Assembly (NCBI RefSeq): GCF_002006355.2
Contig: NZ_CP096980.1
Span: forward strand, 3,906,001 to 3,970,000
DNA: 64,000 nucleotides
Direction of reading: 5' to 3'
From: Clostridium felsineum DSM 794
GTDB lineage: Bacteria > Bacillota > Clostridia > Clostridiales > Clostridiaceae
Below the pieces are notes generated by a model. It did not search any database, was not told the origin of the DNA, and saw nothing but the letters and a program-made list of their open reading frames with translations. The first letter of the stretch is position 1. Each line of letters starts with the position of its first letter. The position numbers and the translations under genes were made by a program. Below are positions 1-9,140 of the stretch, piece by piece.

Positions 1-1
1 T

Positions 2-637
2 GGAGAGTTTCCAGAGAAGATAAATATTGTTAAAGGGCAAGTTAATGATAGAAAATGTATTGATGGTTTATTTGAGAACAAGAATGCTATCCATGTATTT
101 GACAGAGGATATTATGATTATCGTTGGTATGATAAATTAACAGAACAAGGAATACAATTTGTTACAAGAGGAATAAAAAATGCAATCATTATGGAGGAAA
201 GAATGCTAAGATCAAATCTTAGCGAAAATATTTATGATACTGAAGTTATCTTAGGCTCTACTCTAGGAGGCAATTTAACTTTTAAAAATTATAGAGAAAT
301 AATGACTTTTGATGATGAAGGAGAACCTGTTACTTTTGTAACTAATATCTTTGATCTTCCTGCAGAAGATATAATAAAAATATATAAACATAGGTGGGAA
401 ATAGAGCTATTTTTTAAGTGGATAAAACAAAACTTAAGGATAAAGAAATTTATAGGTTATAATGAAAATGCAGTGAGAATTCAGATATTTTCTGCTCTTA
501 TATCTTATATGCTTATATATTTATGCTGTAAGGTTACTAAAGCTAAGTACTCCATGCTATTGTTAACACGATTTGTGAGAAGCAACTTATTGGAATTTTA
601 TGACGAAGATATTTGTGAGTATTTCAGGACAGGCTAA
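2..637 (+). CDS. IS4-family transposase, C-terminal part (cut by window edge)
   Basis: The frame is open from base 2, so the gene starts to the left of the window; about 211 codons are visible. It carries the second DDE aspartate in the context VFDRGYYDY, and a perfect IS4-family Y-(2)-R-(3)-E-(6)-K signature (YKHRWEIELFFKWIK) around bases 386-430, which supplies the catalytic glutamate. The C-terminus is hydrophobic and ends normally before a strong hairpin. Cut-and-paste DNA transposition is the expected role. Whether the element is complete cannot be judged because its left end lies outside the window. I did not identify its right inverted repeat. Confidence 0.85.
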   Translation, partial: GEFPEKINIVKGQVNDRKCIDGLFENKNAIHVFDRGYYDYRWYDKLTEQGIQFVTRGIKNAIIMEERMLRSNLSENIYDTEVILGSTLGGNLTFKNYREIMTFDDEGEPVTFVTNIFDLPAEDIIKIYKHRWEIELFFKWIKQNLRIKKFIGYNENAVRIQIFSALISYMLIYLCCKVTKAKYSMLLLTRFVRSNLLEFYDEDICEYFRTG

Positions 638-738
638 TAAGCAGTTGCAAATATTTAAAATTTAATGATGTGGATAATGGGATAATTACAACTACTAAAT
701 GGTATTTTTTTCTTTTTAAAATATAATAACCCAATATT

Positions 739-784
739 AAAGGTAGTTATCGGATTTTATTATAATCCAATAACTACCTTTTTA
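739..784. terminator. Bidirectional intrinsic terminator
   Basis: Long stem of AAAGGTAGTTAT.GGATT paired with AATCC.ATAACTACCTTT, flanked by A/T runs. It sits between the converging transposase and cellulase regions and could serve both. It might also belong to the IS end. The remaining bases between the transposase and the decayed lectin remnant show nothing else recognisable. Confidence 0.6.
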
Positions 785-854
785 AATGTCAATAGTATTT
801 TATTGTATTAATGCAACACTAGAAGCCTAAAACCCCACCTTCTATTTTGTTTAA

Positions 855-1049
855 GTTTAATTTGACTCATTTAACAGCCTTAAGTATTTGCTGTTAATTA
901 TTAGAACCGCAATACTTCTATAGCTGAACATTAAAACAATCACAAGTTCAAGCTCTATCTAAAGCAAAACTACCTAATGCAGAAGAAATTCTGTAGTTTC
1001 TATTGCCCAAATCAGCTATTTTCCACTGTTCTGCTAAACTACGATTATT
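855..1049 (-). pseudogene. Decayed ricin-type lectin (CBM13) module
   Basis: Immediately after the cellulase stop codon, and shifted by one frame, the minus strand still reads SLAEQWKIADLGN followed by YRISSALGSFALD. This matches the ALSEQWKIADLGN and YKITSALSNFSLD repeats inside the cellulase. The match continues weakly past in-frame stops (a KYCGSNN segment against YSGASSQQW). This looks like the ruins of a further beta-trefoil lectin module, either an old third module of this enzyme or the end of a neighbouring lectin gene. The protein similarity is seen directly; the history is inference. Confidence 0.65.
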
Positions 1050-3297
1050 ACTTAACTGCTGCATTTACATCTGAAATTATCCATTGTTGAGTTCCTTTTC
1101 CCGAATAATTCCAAAGTTGAATATTAGCACTATCATATATTCCAGTAGTTTCTAATGCTAAACCACTTGCCTTACTTGTTATTTTATAAGTATTAGCACC
1201 TATTTTCTCAATATTCCATTGTTGACTATTTGCTCCTGAATATTGATATTGTTTAACATCACTACCTTGAGTGCTTACACCACCATCTAAGCTAAAATTA
1301 CTAAGTGCTGATGTGATTTTATAACTTCCATTTCCTAAATCTGTTATCTTCCATTGTTCTGATAATGCATTAACATCAACTAACTCTTCTATTTGTGCAC
1401 CACTTTGTGAACTATAATTTCTTACATTTAAAACTTTACCTGTACTTGAAGATATTATTTTATATGTTTTACTACTATCTATAACAGTTCCTGTAGTTGG
1501 TGTTGTATTTCCACCTGTACTTGGTGTTGTGCTTCCACCTGTACTTGGTGTTGTGTTTCCACCTGTACTTGGTGTTGTGTTTCCACCTGTACTTGGTGTT
1601 GTGTTTCCACCTGTACTTGGTGTTGTGTTTCCGCCTGTACTTGGTGTTGTGTTTGTTGCATTAATGTCTGAAATTATCCATTGCTGAGTTCCTTTTCCTG
1701 CATAATTCCAAAGTTGAATATTAGCACTATCATATATTCCAGTAGTTTCTAATGATAAACCACTTGCCTTACTTGTTATTTTATAAGTATTAGCACTTAT
1801 TTTTTCAATATTCCATTGCTGACTACTTGCTCCTGAATATTGGTATTGTTTAACATCACTACCTTGGGTACTTACACCACCATCTAAACTAAAATTACTA
1901 AGTGCTGATGTAATTTTATAACTTCCATTTCCTAAATCTGCTATCTTCCATTGTTCTGATAATGCACCAACATCAACTAACTCTTCTATTTGTGCACCAC
2001 TTTGTGAACTATAATTTCTTACATTTAAAACTTTACCTGTACTTGAAGATATTATCTTATATGTTTTATTACTATCTATAACAGATCCTGTTGTTGGTGT
2101 TGTATTTCCACCTGTTGTTGGCGTTGTATTTCCACCTGTTGTTGGTGTTGTGTTTCCACCTGTTGTTGGTGTTGTGTTTCCACCTGTTGTTGGTGTTGTA
2201 TTTCCACCTGTTGTTGGTGTTGTGTTTCCACCTGTTGTTGGTGTTGTGTTTCCACCTGTTGTTGGTGTTGTGTTTCCACCTGTTGTTGGTGTATTATTTT
2301 GAAGCATAGCTGCTTTTACAAACTTTCCTGACTCAGTCAAATCATTGTCAGTCCAGCCTCCATTAGGGTTGCTGCCTGGTTTTAACATTGATGCTGATGC
2401 ATATGCATCATCTAAAACCCAATTTGTCCAACTTATTTTGTTTTGAGTCATAAAATCTACCCACTGTTGTGATTCCGGTATATATGTTCCTCCACTACCA
2501 TTGCAATCACTTGTTCCCCACTCTGTAGCAAATAAAGCTATGTTTTTGCTAAGAGCTTGGCTTATATTATCTCTAAGCCATTGTCCATGTGTTCCAGCAT
2601 AAAAATGACAAGCATACATTATATTGCTAAAACTCAAAGGATCATTTGCAGGATCTAAAACAGATTGACTCCAAGAAGGACTACCAACTATAACTATTGA
2701 ATTAGGTGAGTTAGCTCTAATAACTGGTATAACTTCATTTGCATATGGTTTTACATCTCTGCTCCAAGTTACATCACCACATGGTTCATTTGCTATTTCA
2801 TAAATTACATTTGGTGAATTTTTGTATTCACTTGAAATTTCATTAAAGAATTCCTTTGACTGACTTTTATCAGTTTGAGGATTATTAAACATATGCCAGT
2901 CTACAATTACATAAATACCTAATTTTTGAGCATCATTTATTGCTGACTCAACTTTTGCTTTGCATGCTGCCTTATTAAATATATATCCACCATCACCATC
3001 AGTATACATTGCAACTCTAAATACATTCATTCCCCAGTTATCTCTTAAATATTTCATAGCATCATAATTTACAAACTGCGGCGAGTATTGTATACCAAAG
3101 CTACTCATACCTTTTAATTGAATAGGCTCACCACTTGAATTTAATAATTTACTTCCTGAAACTCTTAGTTGTCCATTTTTTTCAACTGGTGTTAAACCAC
3201 TTGCTTTAATTTTTATAATACCAACATTTGATGCAACAAACATTAATAAAACAAAAAATATTGGTAAACTTAAAATTTTTCTTCTGTTCTTTTTCAT
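1048..3297 (-). CDS. Secreted GH5 endoglucanase with two ricin-type lectin domains
   Basis: About 749 residues. I start at the ATG at 3297 because it begins a clean signal peptide (MKKNRRKIL then a hydrophobic stretch ending near KIKASG); the frame stays open 18 codons further to a TTG. A glycoside hydrolase family 5 domain covers roughly residues 35-335. The acid/base Glu lies in YEIANEPCG and the nucleophile Glu in FATEWGTS. Then come nine TPTTGG linker units, a beta-trefoil lectin domain with QxW motifs (EQW, QQW, QQW), seven TPSTGG/TPTTG units and a second, nearly identical lectin domain ending the protein. Expected role: extracellular hydrolysis of beta-1,4-glucans, with the lectin modules holding polysaccharide. 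No dockerin is visible, so it is a free enzyme rather than a cellulosome subunit. Confidence 0.9.
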   Translation of the reverse strand: MKKNRRKILSLPIFFVLLMFVASNVGIIKIKASGLTPVEKNGQLRVSGSKLLNSSGEPIQLKGMSSFGIQYSPQFVNYDAMKYLRDNWGMNVFRVAMYTDGDGGYIFNKAACKAKVESAINDAQKLGIYVIVDWHMFNNPQTDKSQSKEFFNEISSEYKNSPNVIYEIANEPCGDVTWSRDVKPYANEVIPVIRANSPNSIVIVGSPSWSQSVLDPANDPLSFSNIMYACHFYAGTHGQWLRDNISQALSKNIALFATEWGTSDCNGSGGTYIPESQQWVDFMTQNKISWTNWVLDDAYASASMLKPGSNPNGGWTDNDLTESGKFVKAAMLQNNTPTTGGNTTPTTGGNTTPTTGGNTTPTTGGNTTPTTGGNTTPTTGGNTTPTTGGNTTPTTGGNTTPTTGSVIDSNKTYKIISSSTGKVLNVRNYSSQSGAQIEELVDVGALSEQWKIADLGNGSYKITSALSNFSLDGGVSTQGSDVKQYQYSGASSQQWNIEKISANTYKITSKASGLSLETTGIYDSANIQLWNYAGKGTQQWIISDINATNTTPSTGGNTTPSTGGNTTPSTGGNTTPSTGGNTTPSTGGSTTPSTGGNTTPTTGTVIDSSKTYKIISSSTGKVLNVRNYSSQSGAQIEELVDVNALSEQWKITDLGNGSYKITSALSNFSLDGGVSTQGSDVKQYQYSGANSQQWNIEKIGANTYKITSKASGLALETTGIYDSANIQLWNYSGKGTQQWIISDVNAAVK
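1487..1655 (-). repeat. 24-bp minisatellite encoding the (TPSTGGNT)n linker
   Basis: About seven tandem 24-bp units encode a Thr/Pro/Ser/Gly linker between the two lectin domains. Units are nearly identical at DNA level (GTACTTGGTGTTGTGTTTCC on the plus strand), which favours slippage. Encoded residues vary little (TPSTGGN, TPSTGGS, TPTTGT). Confidence 0.85.
2087..2295 (-). repeat. 24-bp minisatellite encoding the (TPTTGGNT)n linker
   Basis: About nine tandem 24-bp units (GTTGTTGGTGTTGTGTTTCC on the plus strand) encode the linker between the GH5 domain and the first lectin domain. The unit differs from the second array by a Thr-for-Ser codon that is consistent within each array, so each array seems to be homogenised on its own. 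Confidence 0.85.
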
Positions 3298-3579
3298 ATT
3301 TTGCTCTGTTTTATAAAGTAAATTTATAAAATCAGTACACCTCGCCTTCAATATTTTGTAAACGTTATCTAGATTATTATATTATTGCGGGATCCCTAAT
3401 GCCATTATATAATACAATTCCTTATTTTACAATATAATTCCATTGAATTTATTAAAAAAATTAATTTAATTTGAATTTTTTTTAAACTTACTAATTTATT
3501 TTGTTAAAATGAATATTTTTTGTCACATTATAACATATATGTATATTAAATTTTTTATTTAACTTATCATATAAAAAAA

Positions 3580-5444
3580 GGGAGTGTCGCAAAATGATTA
3601 AAATTAATCATGAGCGATGCTCTTTTTTTGTTTAAGCTATAAAATTGCCTAATATTTTAAATACTATATTAATTATTTGAATTTCCATGAGATTTTGACG
3701 CACTAAAATAAACCTAACTATATTATTCCATAATTAGGAAATAGTTTTTAATTCGTGAAGATACTTTTGAGTTCTTTCATTTTGGATTTTTAAATGTAAT
3801 TTGTTAATGTTATATCCAAAACAAAGCAAAATAAATTCAGTTTTTACACTATTTTTTCCACGTGTTAAAAATCTTTTGAATTCATAGTCGCTTTTTAAAA
3901 TTCCAAACGCACCTTCAACTTGAATAGATCTGTTCATTCTCAATTTAGTTCCCAATTCAGTTTTGATATTGTTGTATGAAATTTGACGCTTTTTAATAAA
4001 AGTCTTTGAAACCTGCATTTTTCGGTTATTCTTTGCTTTTGTGCACTTTGATTTCAAAGTGCAGTTATCGCAATTTTCACATTCATAAACAGTAACCTCA
4101 GACGTATACCCACTTGCAGATTTTTTATGAATAATATATGATGGGAATAATTTTCTATTATTATGACAAATATATGTATCTGTTTTAACATCATATTTCA
4201 TATTTTCACGCTTACTGATGTCGTTTTTAAAACTTCTTTTTTTCCATTTCTCATAAGTTTGAGGTTTTATATATGGTATTTGATTATTAGACTCTAAAAA
4301 CAAATAGTTTTCTTCACTTTCGTAACCAGAATCTGCAATCACATTAGTATATTTATGACCAATTTTTTCTTGCATATTAGTAATCATTGGTATTAATGTT
4401 GCTATATCATTTCTATCATCAAATACTCCAACACCAGTTACATATTCACTATCAACTGCTATTTGTACATTATAGGCAGGTTTTAATTGACCATTTCTCA
4501 TATGATCATCTTTCATATGCATGAAAGTTGCATCAGTATCAGTTTTAGAATAGCTATTTCTTTTTGAAAATATTTTCTTACTTAAATTATATTTTTCTTG
4601 TCTTTCTTTATATTGTGATAGTTGTTCTATCCACTTTTGAATTGCAGTTTTTCTTTTACCGATTCCATGAACAAACTCTATATTTCTTTTTTCTTTTTCA
4701 AATAAAAGCCATTGAAGAATTTTGTTTATATCATCAATCAAAGTTTCTCTCTCAATAGTGAATTTCATTAATCTTTCAAGATTAATGGTTTTAACAAGAG
4801 CAATAATTTTATCAAACATCTTACCTTCATTTTTATAAATAGCTTTCTTCCAAACAAAAGTATATCGGTTGGCATTTGCCTCAATTTTAGTACCATCGAT
4901 AAATACATTTTCAAATAATAATTCTTTTTCTTTAGCTAAATAGTTAACTTGTTGATAAAATAAATCTTCAATCACTTCATTTGAAAGATATTTTTTTCGA
5001 AATCTACTTATAGTAGCGTGATCAGGTGCTTTAAAGCCTTGAAGTAGCCATTTGAAATTTATATCTCTTTTGCATGCTTTTTCTATCTTTCTACTTGAAT
5101 AAATATTTTGAGAATAAGCATAAGATATTATTTTGAACATGATTTTGGGTTCAACTGCTGATTTTCTTCCTACGGAAGAATACGCCTTGTACAATTTTTT
5201 ATAATTTAATCCCTCCAACAAATAGCTTAGCAAACGAACCGAATCATCTTCTGGTATTAAGTTTTCTAAATTTAATGGTAATATAAGTTGCAAATTATCA
5301 TTAAATTGATTATAATTTTTTGTGTATAATTTAGTTACGTTCATAATTTAATTATACAATCAATGTGAGTTCTTCGGAACTCACATTTTTTATATACAAC
5401 AAAGGAGCTATTGCAAAACTATTTTTTAGTTTTGCAACAGCCCC
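3580..5444 (-). mobile_element. IS1182-family insertion sequence
   Basis: The outer ends form imperfect inverted repeats: GGGAGTGTCGCAAAA at the left (3580) and, on the other strand, GGGGCTGTTGCAAAA at the right (ending 5444). Both ends also fold into hairpins (3580-3625 and 5403-5444) that could stop read-through into the transposase. The single transposase gene inside is intact. The element lies between the cellulase promoter region and the nucleoside permease operon, just downstream of the latter. I could not see a clear target duplication. The same family is present as a remnant at 54136-54433. Confidence 0.8.
3734..5344 (-). CDS. IS1182-family transposase
   Basis: 536 residues, a usual length for the family. 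The N-terminal part (PLNLENLIPEDDSVRLL, then a helical region with DHATISRFRKKYL) is the DUF772-type domain. A DDE-type catalytic region follows, with FIDGTKIEANANRYTF, a DDxxMRNGQLKPAYNVQIAVD stretch and VIADSGYESEEN. A Cys cluster (CENCDNCTLKSKC) precedes the final VEGAFGILKSDYEF block that carries the acidic catalytic residue. There is no visible frameshift, so it is probably functional. Confidence 0.9.
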   Translation of the reverse strand: MNVTKLYTKNYNQFNDNLQLILPLNLENLIPEDDSVRLLSYLLEGLNYKKLYKAYSSVGRKSAVEPKIMFKIISYAYSQNIYSSRKIEKACKRDINFKWLLQGFKAPDHATISRFRKKYLSNEVIEDLFYQQVNYLAKEKELLFENVFIDGTKIEANANRYTFVWKKAIYKNEGKMFDKIIALVKTINLERLMKFTIERETLIDDINKILQWLLFEKEKRNIEFVHGIGKRKTAIQKWIEQLSQYKERQEKYNLSKKIFSKRNSYSKTDTDATFMHMKDDHMRNGQLKPAYNVQIAVDSEYVTGVGVFDDRNDIATLIPMITNMQEKIGHKYTNVIADSGYESEENYLFLESNNQIPYIKPQTYEKWKKRSFKNDISKRENMKYDVKTDTYICHNNRKLFPSYIIHKKSASGYTSEVTVYECENCDNCTLKSKCTKAKNNRKMQVSKTFIKKRQISYNNIKTELGTKLRMNRSIQVEGAFGILKSDYEFKRFLTRGKNSVKTEFILLCFGYNINKLHLKIQNERTQKYLHELKTIS

Positions 5445-5488
5445 TTTTATTGCTTTTATTTTATATAATGCTGTGTATTTTATAATTA

Positions 5489-6421
5489 TTATCTTTCTCC
5501 CTTTTCGTATGGTACTCCATCTGCAGCTGGTGCTATAGTTTTACCAACAAAACCGGCTAAAGCAAGCATAGTTAAAACATATGGTATCATTGAATATATC
5601 TCATCCGGTATGGAAAACCCTAAATTTCTTGCATTAATTTCTAGCGCATTACCGAAAGCGAATAACAGACACGCCCAAAATGCTCCTTTAGGCTTCCAAT
5701 TACCAAATATCATTGCTGCAATCGCTATATATCCCCTGCCTGAAACCATCCCTTCCCTATATATAGGTGTCATACCTATTGATAAGGATGCTCCTCCTAT
5801 ACCTGCAAGAACACCTGAAAGTACTACACAAAGATATCTAACTTTATATACACTTATTCCCATAGTGTCAGCTGCTTTAGGATGTTCACCCACAGCTCTT
5901 ATTCTAAGTCCAATAGGTGTTTTAAATAATACAAAATTAGCTACTATAACTAATATTATAGCTCCAAATACAAACCAATTTAAACCAGAAATAAACTGAC
6001 CTAAAATTGGTATATTTTTAATAAACTTAGGAACTCCAAAAGTGATTCCCTTTACTATGTCTGTCTGTCCGCCCTTGTGAAAAAATCTAAATATCAAAAA
6101 ACTCGCAAATGCTGTAGAAAATAAATTTATTGCAGTACCGGAAATTACCTGATCCGCTTTTAAATTTATACTTAAAAATGCATGAAGTAAAGCTATTAAG
6201 CCACCTGCAACCGCTGCAAATAATAGTCCTAAAATAGCATTTCCAGTTAAATACGAACCAAGTACTGCAAAGAAAGCACCAATTGTCATCATACCATCAA
6301 GACCTATGTTAACAACGCCAGATTTCTCTGAAAAAACTCCTCCGATTGCAGTAAATATAAGTGGAGTTGCCATTCTAAAGGTAGCTGCTGCTATCGCAAC
6401 CACTAACAATAAATTATCCAT
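5489..6421 (-). CDS. Nucleoside ABC transporter permease (second subunit)
   Basis: 310 residues and strongly hydrophobic, with about eight to nine membrane segments. It belongs to the BPD_transp_2 family, as shown by TAIGGVFSEKSGVVNIGLDGMM near the N-terminus and RAVGEHPKAADTMGISV in a cytoplasmic loop. It is the last gene of the BMP-type importer operon and its start overlaps the preceding permease by eight bases, suggesting translational coupling. The family imports purine and other nucleosides, working with the ATPase and lipoprotein encoded upstream. Confidence 0.9.
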   Translation of the reverse strand: MDNLLLVVAIAAATFRMATPLIFTAIGGVFSEKSGVVNIGLDGMMTIGAFFAVLGSYLTGNAILGLLFAAVAGGLIALLHAFLSINLKADQVISGTAINLFSTAFASFLIFRFFHKGGQTDIVKGITFGVPKFIKNIPILGQFISGLNWFVFGAIILVIVANFVLFKTPIGLRIRAVGEHPKAADTMGISVYKVRYLCVVLSGVLAGIGGASLSIGMTPIYREGMVSGRGYIAIAAMIFGNWKPKGAFWACLLFAFGNALEINARNLGFSIPDEIYSMIPYVLTMLALAGFVGKTIAPAADGVPYEKGER

Positions 6422-7514
6422 TTATAGCAACCTCCTTTTTTCTCCTCTTGTTTTTAAAATATTTAATTATATAATCTGTAGAAACAAATATTATAACTAC
6501 CGCTTGTATTAAGTAAACTATTTCTTTAGGTATATTATTTAATTGAAGAAGTCTTGAACTACTGTCTAAGGTTCCAAAAAGAATAGCCGCCGGAATACAG
6601 CCTATAGGATTATTTTTAGCTAAAAGTGCTACTGATATTCCATCAAAGCCATAGCCTAAATTTCCGCTCATATCTGTTGTACTATGCATAAATCCTGCAA
6701 GATGTACTGCCCCACCAAGTCCTGCAATAGCTCCAGATATAACCATAGCAAATATTATATTTTTTGCTTTACTAATGCCGCCATATTCAGCTGCAAGCGG
6801 ACTTGTTCCTACTGCTCTAAGTTCATATCCCAAAACAGTTTTTGATAAAATCCAAAAAACAAGTATTGCACAGAAAAGTCCTATAATAAGTCCTATATTA
6901 GCACTGCTGGTTGAACTAAATTGAAGTAATTGAGCACTCCCTTTTATTACAGGAGTAGTTGATTTTTTAGGTATTCCTATAGGAGTTCTAAGAACAATAA
7001 GATTAACTAAGTACAAAGCTATGTAATTCATCATTATACTATTTATAACCTCGTTAGTACCAAATTTAGCTTTAAGAAAACCTGGCACTGCTGCCCATAA
7101 TCCTCCGGCTAATATTCCTCCAAGTATAATAAGTGGAACATGAATCCATGGACTTAAGCCTGGTATAAGTCCAATTATTGCAGCTGATAAGAGTCCAAGT
7201 GTAAATTGTCCTTCTGTTCCTATATTAAACAAACCAGTCTTAAAAGCTACCGCATTAGCTACTCCAGTAAACAAAAGGGGTGTAACATAAATCATAGTAT
7301 CAAGCGCTTTTGTTTGATCTCCAAAGCTTCCCTTTACTATAATATTTATAAGATCACTAAGTGCTCTAAAATATTCAGTTATAGCATAGCCCTTAGCCCA
7401 CATTACAAAGAAAACAGCTACAAATAAAGAAATAAATACAGAAAATAACGGAAACGCTAAACTTTTCATTCCACTTATTATACCTGATAAAATTTTATTT
7501 TCTTTTTTACTCAC
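6414..7514 (-). CDS. Nucleoside ABC transporter permease (first subunit)
   Basis: 366 residues, multi-span membrane protein of the BPD_transp_2 family. Family motifs are KTGLFNIGTEGQFTLG and ELRAVGTSPLAAEYGGISKAK, the coupling loop expected to contact the ATPase. It overlaps both neighbours by eight bases and pairs with the 310-residue permease downstream to form the membrane channel. Confidence 0.9.
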   Translation of the reverse strand: MSKKENKILSGIISGMKSLAFPLFSVFISLFVAVFFVMWAKGYAITEYFRALSDLINIIVKGSFGDQTKALDTMIYVTPLLFTGVANAVAFKTGLFNIGTEGQFTLGLLSAAIIGLIPGLSPWIHVPLIILGGILAGGLWAAVPGFLKAKFGTNEVINSIMMNYIALYLVNLIVLRTPIGIPKKSTTPVIKGSAQLLQFSSTSSANIGLIIGLFCAILVFWILSKTVLGYELRAVGTSPLAAEYGGISKAKNIIFAMVISGAIAGLGGAVHLAGFMHSTTDMSGNLGYGFDGISVALLAKNNPIGCIPAAILFGTLDSSSRLLQLNNIPKEIVYLIQAVVIIFVSTDYIIKYFKNKRRKKEVAING

Positions 7515-9045
7515 CAGTGTTCACGCTCTCTTTCTTATCTAAGTTTCCTCCCGCCATAAGTATACCTATTTTTTTCTCATCAGCGTCTTTTCTGTCTAAA
7601 ATATCTACTATACTACCGTCATACATAACAGCTATCCTATCTGATAATGCCAATACCTCATCAAGTTCAAGTGAAACTAAAAGGACGGCTTTGCCTTTAT
7701 CTCTTTCCTGCACAATTCTTTTATGTATATATTCTATAGCTCCTACATCAAGTCCCCTTGTAGGTTGAGATGCTATTAAAAGATCAGGATTCTTAGATAT
7801 TTCCCTAGCTGCAATTAATTTTTGTTGATTTCCTCCAGAAAGAGCTGCCGCTTCTACCTCATCATTTGGTGTTCTAATGTCAAATTCCTCTATAAGAGTT
7901 TTACAATGCTCTCTAACCTTTTTATAATTTATGCTTATACCTCCTGAAAAAGGTTTTTTATAATGCATGCCTAGTATAGAGTTTTCATAAAGTGAATATC
8001 TAAGCACTAATCCTCTTTTATGTCTATCTTCTGGAATATGTCCTACTCCACTGTCAGTGATATATTTTGATGACTTTCCACTAATATCTTTTCCGTTAAA
8101 AATTATTTTTCCTTCTTCAGGTTTTTTAAGACCTGTTAAAGCTTCTATAAATTCTGACTGTCCATTTCCATCAACACCTGCAATTCCTAATATTTCTCCG
8201 GCATCAACAGTTAAATCCACGCCTTTTACAGCTAAAACATCTCTATGATCCTTAACTTTAAGTCCTTCAACCTTTAAAACTTCTCTTCCTCTTTTACTTT
8301 CTTCTTTTGAAATAGTGAGCTTAACCTTTCTTCCTACCATAAGTTCAGCTAGTTCATCTATATTGGTTTCTTTAGTATTAACTGTTCCTGTTATTTTTCC
8401 TCTTCTTATGATTGTAACTCTATCACTCATTTTCATTACTTCTTTTAGCTTATGTGTGATAAGTATTACAGATTTTCCTTCTTTTTTTAGGTTCTCAATT
8501 ATTTCACCTAACTCGTCTATTTCTTGAGGTGTTAAAACCGCTGTAGGTTCATCTAATATTAAAACATCTGCTCCCCTATAAATAGCCTTTAAAATCTCTA
8601 CTTTTTGCTGCTGGCCAACTGATATATCTTCTATATATGCTTTAGGATCAATAGCAAAACCATATTTATCGGATAATTCCTTTACATCTCTAATTGCCTT
8701 TTTGATATCAATTTTGATTCCTTTTCTTGGTTCCATTCCTAAAACTATATTTTCAGCAACAGTAAAATTACTAACAAGCATAAAATGTTGGTGCACCATA
8801 CCTATACCATTTTTTATAGCATCATTTGGGCCACTAAATTTAAGACTCTTACCGTTAACAAAGATTTCTCCTCTCTCAGGAGTATACAAGCCATAAAGAA
8901 TATTCATTAGTGTAGTTTTTCCTGCACCATTTTCACCTAACAAAACATGAGTTTCACTTTTAAGCAATTCAAAATCCACATTATCATTAGCTACAGTGCC
9001 TGGAAAAACTTTAGTAATCCCTTTCATTTCGATTACTTTGTTCAT
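7507..9045 (-). CDS. Nucleoside ABC transporter ATPase (two NBDs)
   Basis: About 512 residues. The ATG at 9045 is chosen because GGAGGG lies just before it; an upstream in-frame start would overlap this ribosome binding site. Two fused nucleotide-binding domains are visible. The first has Walker A GENGAGKTT, an SVGQQQK signature and Walker B LILDEP. The second has a degenerate Walker A (GVDGNGQSE), signature LSGGNQQK and a poor Walker B (LLIASQP). One good and one degenerate ATP site is the normal pattern in the sugar/nucleoside (RbsA/YufO) class. It energises the two permeases downstream. Confidence 0.92.
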   Translation of the reverse strand: MNKVIEMKGITKVFPGTVANDNVDFELLKSETHVLLGENGAGKTTLMNILYGLYTPERGEIFVNGKSLKFSGPNDAIKNGIGMVHQHFMLVSNFTVAENIVLGMEPRKGIKIDIKKAIRDVKELSDKYGFAIDPKAYIEDISVGQQQKVEILKAIYRGADVLILDEPTAVLTPQEIDELGEIIENLKKEGKSVILITHKLKEVMKMSDRVTIIRRGKITGTVNTKETNIDELAELMVGRKVKLTISKEESKRGREVLKVEGLKVKDHRDVLAVKGVDLTVDAGEILGIAGVDGNGQSEFIEALTGLKKPEEGKIIFNGKDISGKSSKYITDSGVGHIPEDRHKRGLVLRYSLYENSILGMHYKKPFSGGISINYKKVREHCKTLIEEFDIRTPNDEVEAAALSGGNQQKLIAAREISKNPDLLIASQPTRGLDVGAIEYIHKRIVQERDKGKAVLLVSLELDEVLALSDRIAVMYDGSIVDILDRKDADEKKIGILMAGGNLDKKESVNTGE

Positions 9046-9088
9046 GCTTACCCTCCTCAATATCTTATCGAATTAAAATTTCACAATA

Positions 9089-9126
9089 TTTTTAGAAAAG
9101 CCAGGTGACCCCAGCTTTTCTAAAAA
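9089..9126 (-). promoter_or_regulatory. Intercistronic stem-loop between lipoprotein and ATPase genes
   Basis: Stem TTTTAGAAAAGC paired with GCTTTTCTAAAA, lying between the binding-protein gene and the ATPase gene. There is only a weak U-run. Such hairpins often stabilise or partly terminate the message so that the binding protein is made in excess over the membrane parts. The function is inferred. Confidence 0.6.
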
Positions 9127-9140
9127 ATACACTATGAAAT

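Noticed and set aside
2087..2295. Regular short repeats that could be taken for a CRISPR array
   Set aside because: Units are 24 bp, contiguous with no spacers, and in frame within the cellulase linker.
1479..2309. Small ORFs in other frames over the linker repeats (Gln/His-rich and Leu/Phe-rich)
   Set aside because: They are artefacts of the repeat in alternative frames of the cellulase gene.
5610..5999. Plus-strand ORF opposite the nucleoside permease
   Set aside because: Antisense shadow of a conserved membrane protein gene.
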